Source: GWC2-45-44 sp041661665 (lineage in GTDB: Bacteria > Planctomycetota > Phycisphaerae > Sedimentisphaerales > UBA12454). From it: 59,508 nt of DNA. Where the stretch lies: NCBI GenBank assembly GCA_041661665.1, contig JBAZTW010000009.1:1-59508 (forward strand). The letters are read 5' to 3'. Within the stretch, counting starts at the first letter, position 1. Each line of letters begins with the position of its first letter. Of the stretch, positions 58,974-59,508 are shown piece after piece. The position numbers and the translations under genes were made by a program. Below the pieces are notes generated by a model. The model made no database searches, was not told where the DNA came from, and saw only the letters and a program-made list of their open reading frames with translations.

Positions 58974-59366
58974 ATGACCGTGTTAAAAAAAGTTCTCGTT
59001 GTCGATGACGACCCGGATATCCTCGAACAGATAGAGATTGTTCTCAAGGCCAATGGCTACGATGTGACGCTTATGGGCTCTGTCGTGAATGCCGAAGAGT
59101 TTTTAACTTCAACCCAGCCCGATTTGGCGATTGTGGACCTTATGATGGAACAGATGGATTCAGGATTTGTCTTATGCCATCAAATCAAAAAATTGTATCC
59201 GAATATGCCAATCATCCTGCTAACGGCGGTTCGTGCCTCAACCGGGTTGGTCTTTGATGCAAAAACCCCGGAGGCAAAATCCTGGATTAAAGCGGATTGT
59301 ATTCTCGACAAGCCCGTACGAGCCGAAGAGTTATTGCACACCGTGCGAAAATTGCTTCAGGTTTGA
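58974..59366 (+). CDS. Single-domain response regulator (CheY-like receiver)
   Basis: 130 residues, one receiver domain with no output domain. The acidic pair is in VVDDDPD, the phospho-acceptor Asp is in LAIVDLMMEQ and the conserved Lys in ILDKPV; Thr/Ala of the switch is in LLTAVRAST. AGGAGC precedes the ATG. It lies 50 bp after hydA and before a partial Fe-S gene, an arrangement that in anaerobic bacteria often includes a sensory hydrogenase and a kinase. It may relay a signal for hydrogenase expression or belong to the unseen downstream kinase. Confidence 0.88.
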   Translation: MTVLKKVLVVDDDPDILEQIEIVLKANGYDVTLMGSVVNAEEFLTSTQPDLAIVDLMMEQMDSGFVLCHQIKKLYPNMPIILLTAVRASTGLVFDAKTPEAKSWIKADCILDKPVRAEELLHTVRKLLQV

Positions 59367-59436
59367 TCGGAATCCTGCCGCGGATTATGGTTGGGTGAGT
59401 CGTTTTCTGCCGTCTTGATGACGGGGGATAAAAACT

Positions 59437-59508
59437 GTGAAAGAAATTTTACCGACCAGTTTCGTTTGTACTGTTAAAGAGCGATGCAGGATATGCTATA
59501 CCTGTGTA
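59437..59508 (+). CDS. Start of an Fe-S protein, likely sensory-hydrogenase type (partial)
   Basis: The first 24 codons of an open frame running off the window end. GTG 59437 follows GGGGG at good spacing and reads VKEILPTSF... then ERCRICYTCV, a C-x2-C-x2-C ferredoxin-type motif at the N-terminus. This opening is typical of proteins that join a [4Fe-4S] domain to an HydA-like or PAS sensor domain, often next to a receiver gene and an [FeFe]-hydrogenase operon. Both neighbours are present. The function of the missing remainder is inferred only. Confidence 0.55.
   Translation, partial: MKEILPTSFVCTVKERCRICYTCV

Overview
The window looks like a chromosomal segment of an anaerobic, probably fermentative, diderm bacterium. 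Evidence for this is an [FeFe]-hydrogenase module with NuoE/NuoF-type subunits, many lipoprotein signal peptides, and a mix of housekeeping genes with no ribosomal or phage cluster. Frequent TTG/GTG starts, dimeric-type GlyRS, a PurS-PurL fusion, the GH99-like lipoprotein and a zinc-ribbon membrane protein make a Planctomycetota (Phycisphaerae-like) host my best guess. That taxonomic call is inference only.

Layout: 1-4.6 kb holds a lipoprotein peroxiredoxin, a coiled-coil lipoprotein, a MntA-HepT toxin-antitoxin pair, GlyRS and a PspC protein. 4.6-8.1 kb holds YhcH, AsnRS with an unusual coiled-coil insertion, a Cys-cluster protein and a pilin-like membrane protein. 8.2-15 kb holds an Fe-S aldo/keto reductase, an OFA-family MFS transporter, a Sua5-YwlE fusion followed by rpiB, a zinc-ribbon membrane protein and accA. 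15-19.7 kb is tyrA-purSL-purQ. 19.7-24 kb is a REP-associated transposase with its REP elements, an NtrB/NtrC-type pair split by a small mobile cassette, and a PilZ gene behind a sigma54-like promoter. 24-29.4 kb has truA, a second cassette of the same kind, a glycosyltransferase, a GH99-like lipoprotein, an IS110 remnant and yjbQ. 29.4-46.2 kb carries clpC, a DUF2959 lipoprotein, mnmG, a GntR/YtrA-ABC operon, acpS, a parvulin foldase, mfd, transketolase and a thioesterase. 46.3-52.6 kb carries cdaA-ybbR, a LOG protein, a restriction-modification pair and cstA. 52.8 kb to the end has a tRNA(CAT), then a truncated Rex-like regulator, a NuoE, a NuoF-GltD fusion, HydA, a response regulator and the first codons of an Fe-S protein.

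The most unusual signals concern repeats and small mobile elements. Tandem 7-bp (heptad) repeats occur at several sites. Two ~470-bp cassettes, each a four-helix-bundle (S23/IVS-type) gene bounded by inverted heptad arabesques of this kind, sit exactly in gene junctions. A separate REP family occurs as single units and inverted pairs, and one pair is translated in frame inside the REP transposase gene itself.

The most interesting metabolic module is the hydrogenase operon. One 1089-residue chain joins an NADH/FMN NuoF module to a complete GltD/NfnB-type FAD/NAD(P) module, which suggests a complex linking H2, ferredoxin, NADH and NADPH. It follows a Rex DNA-binding domain that has lost its NAD(H) sensor, and a Rex-type operator.
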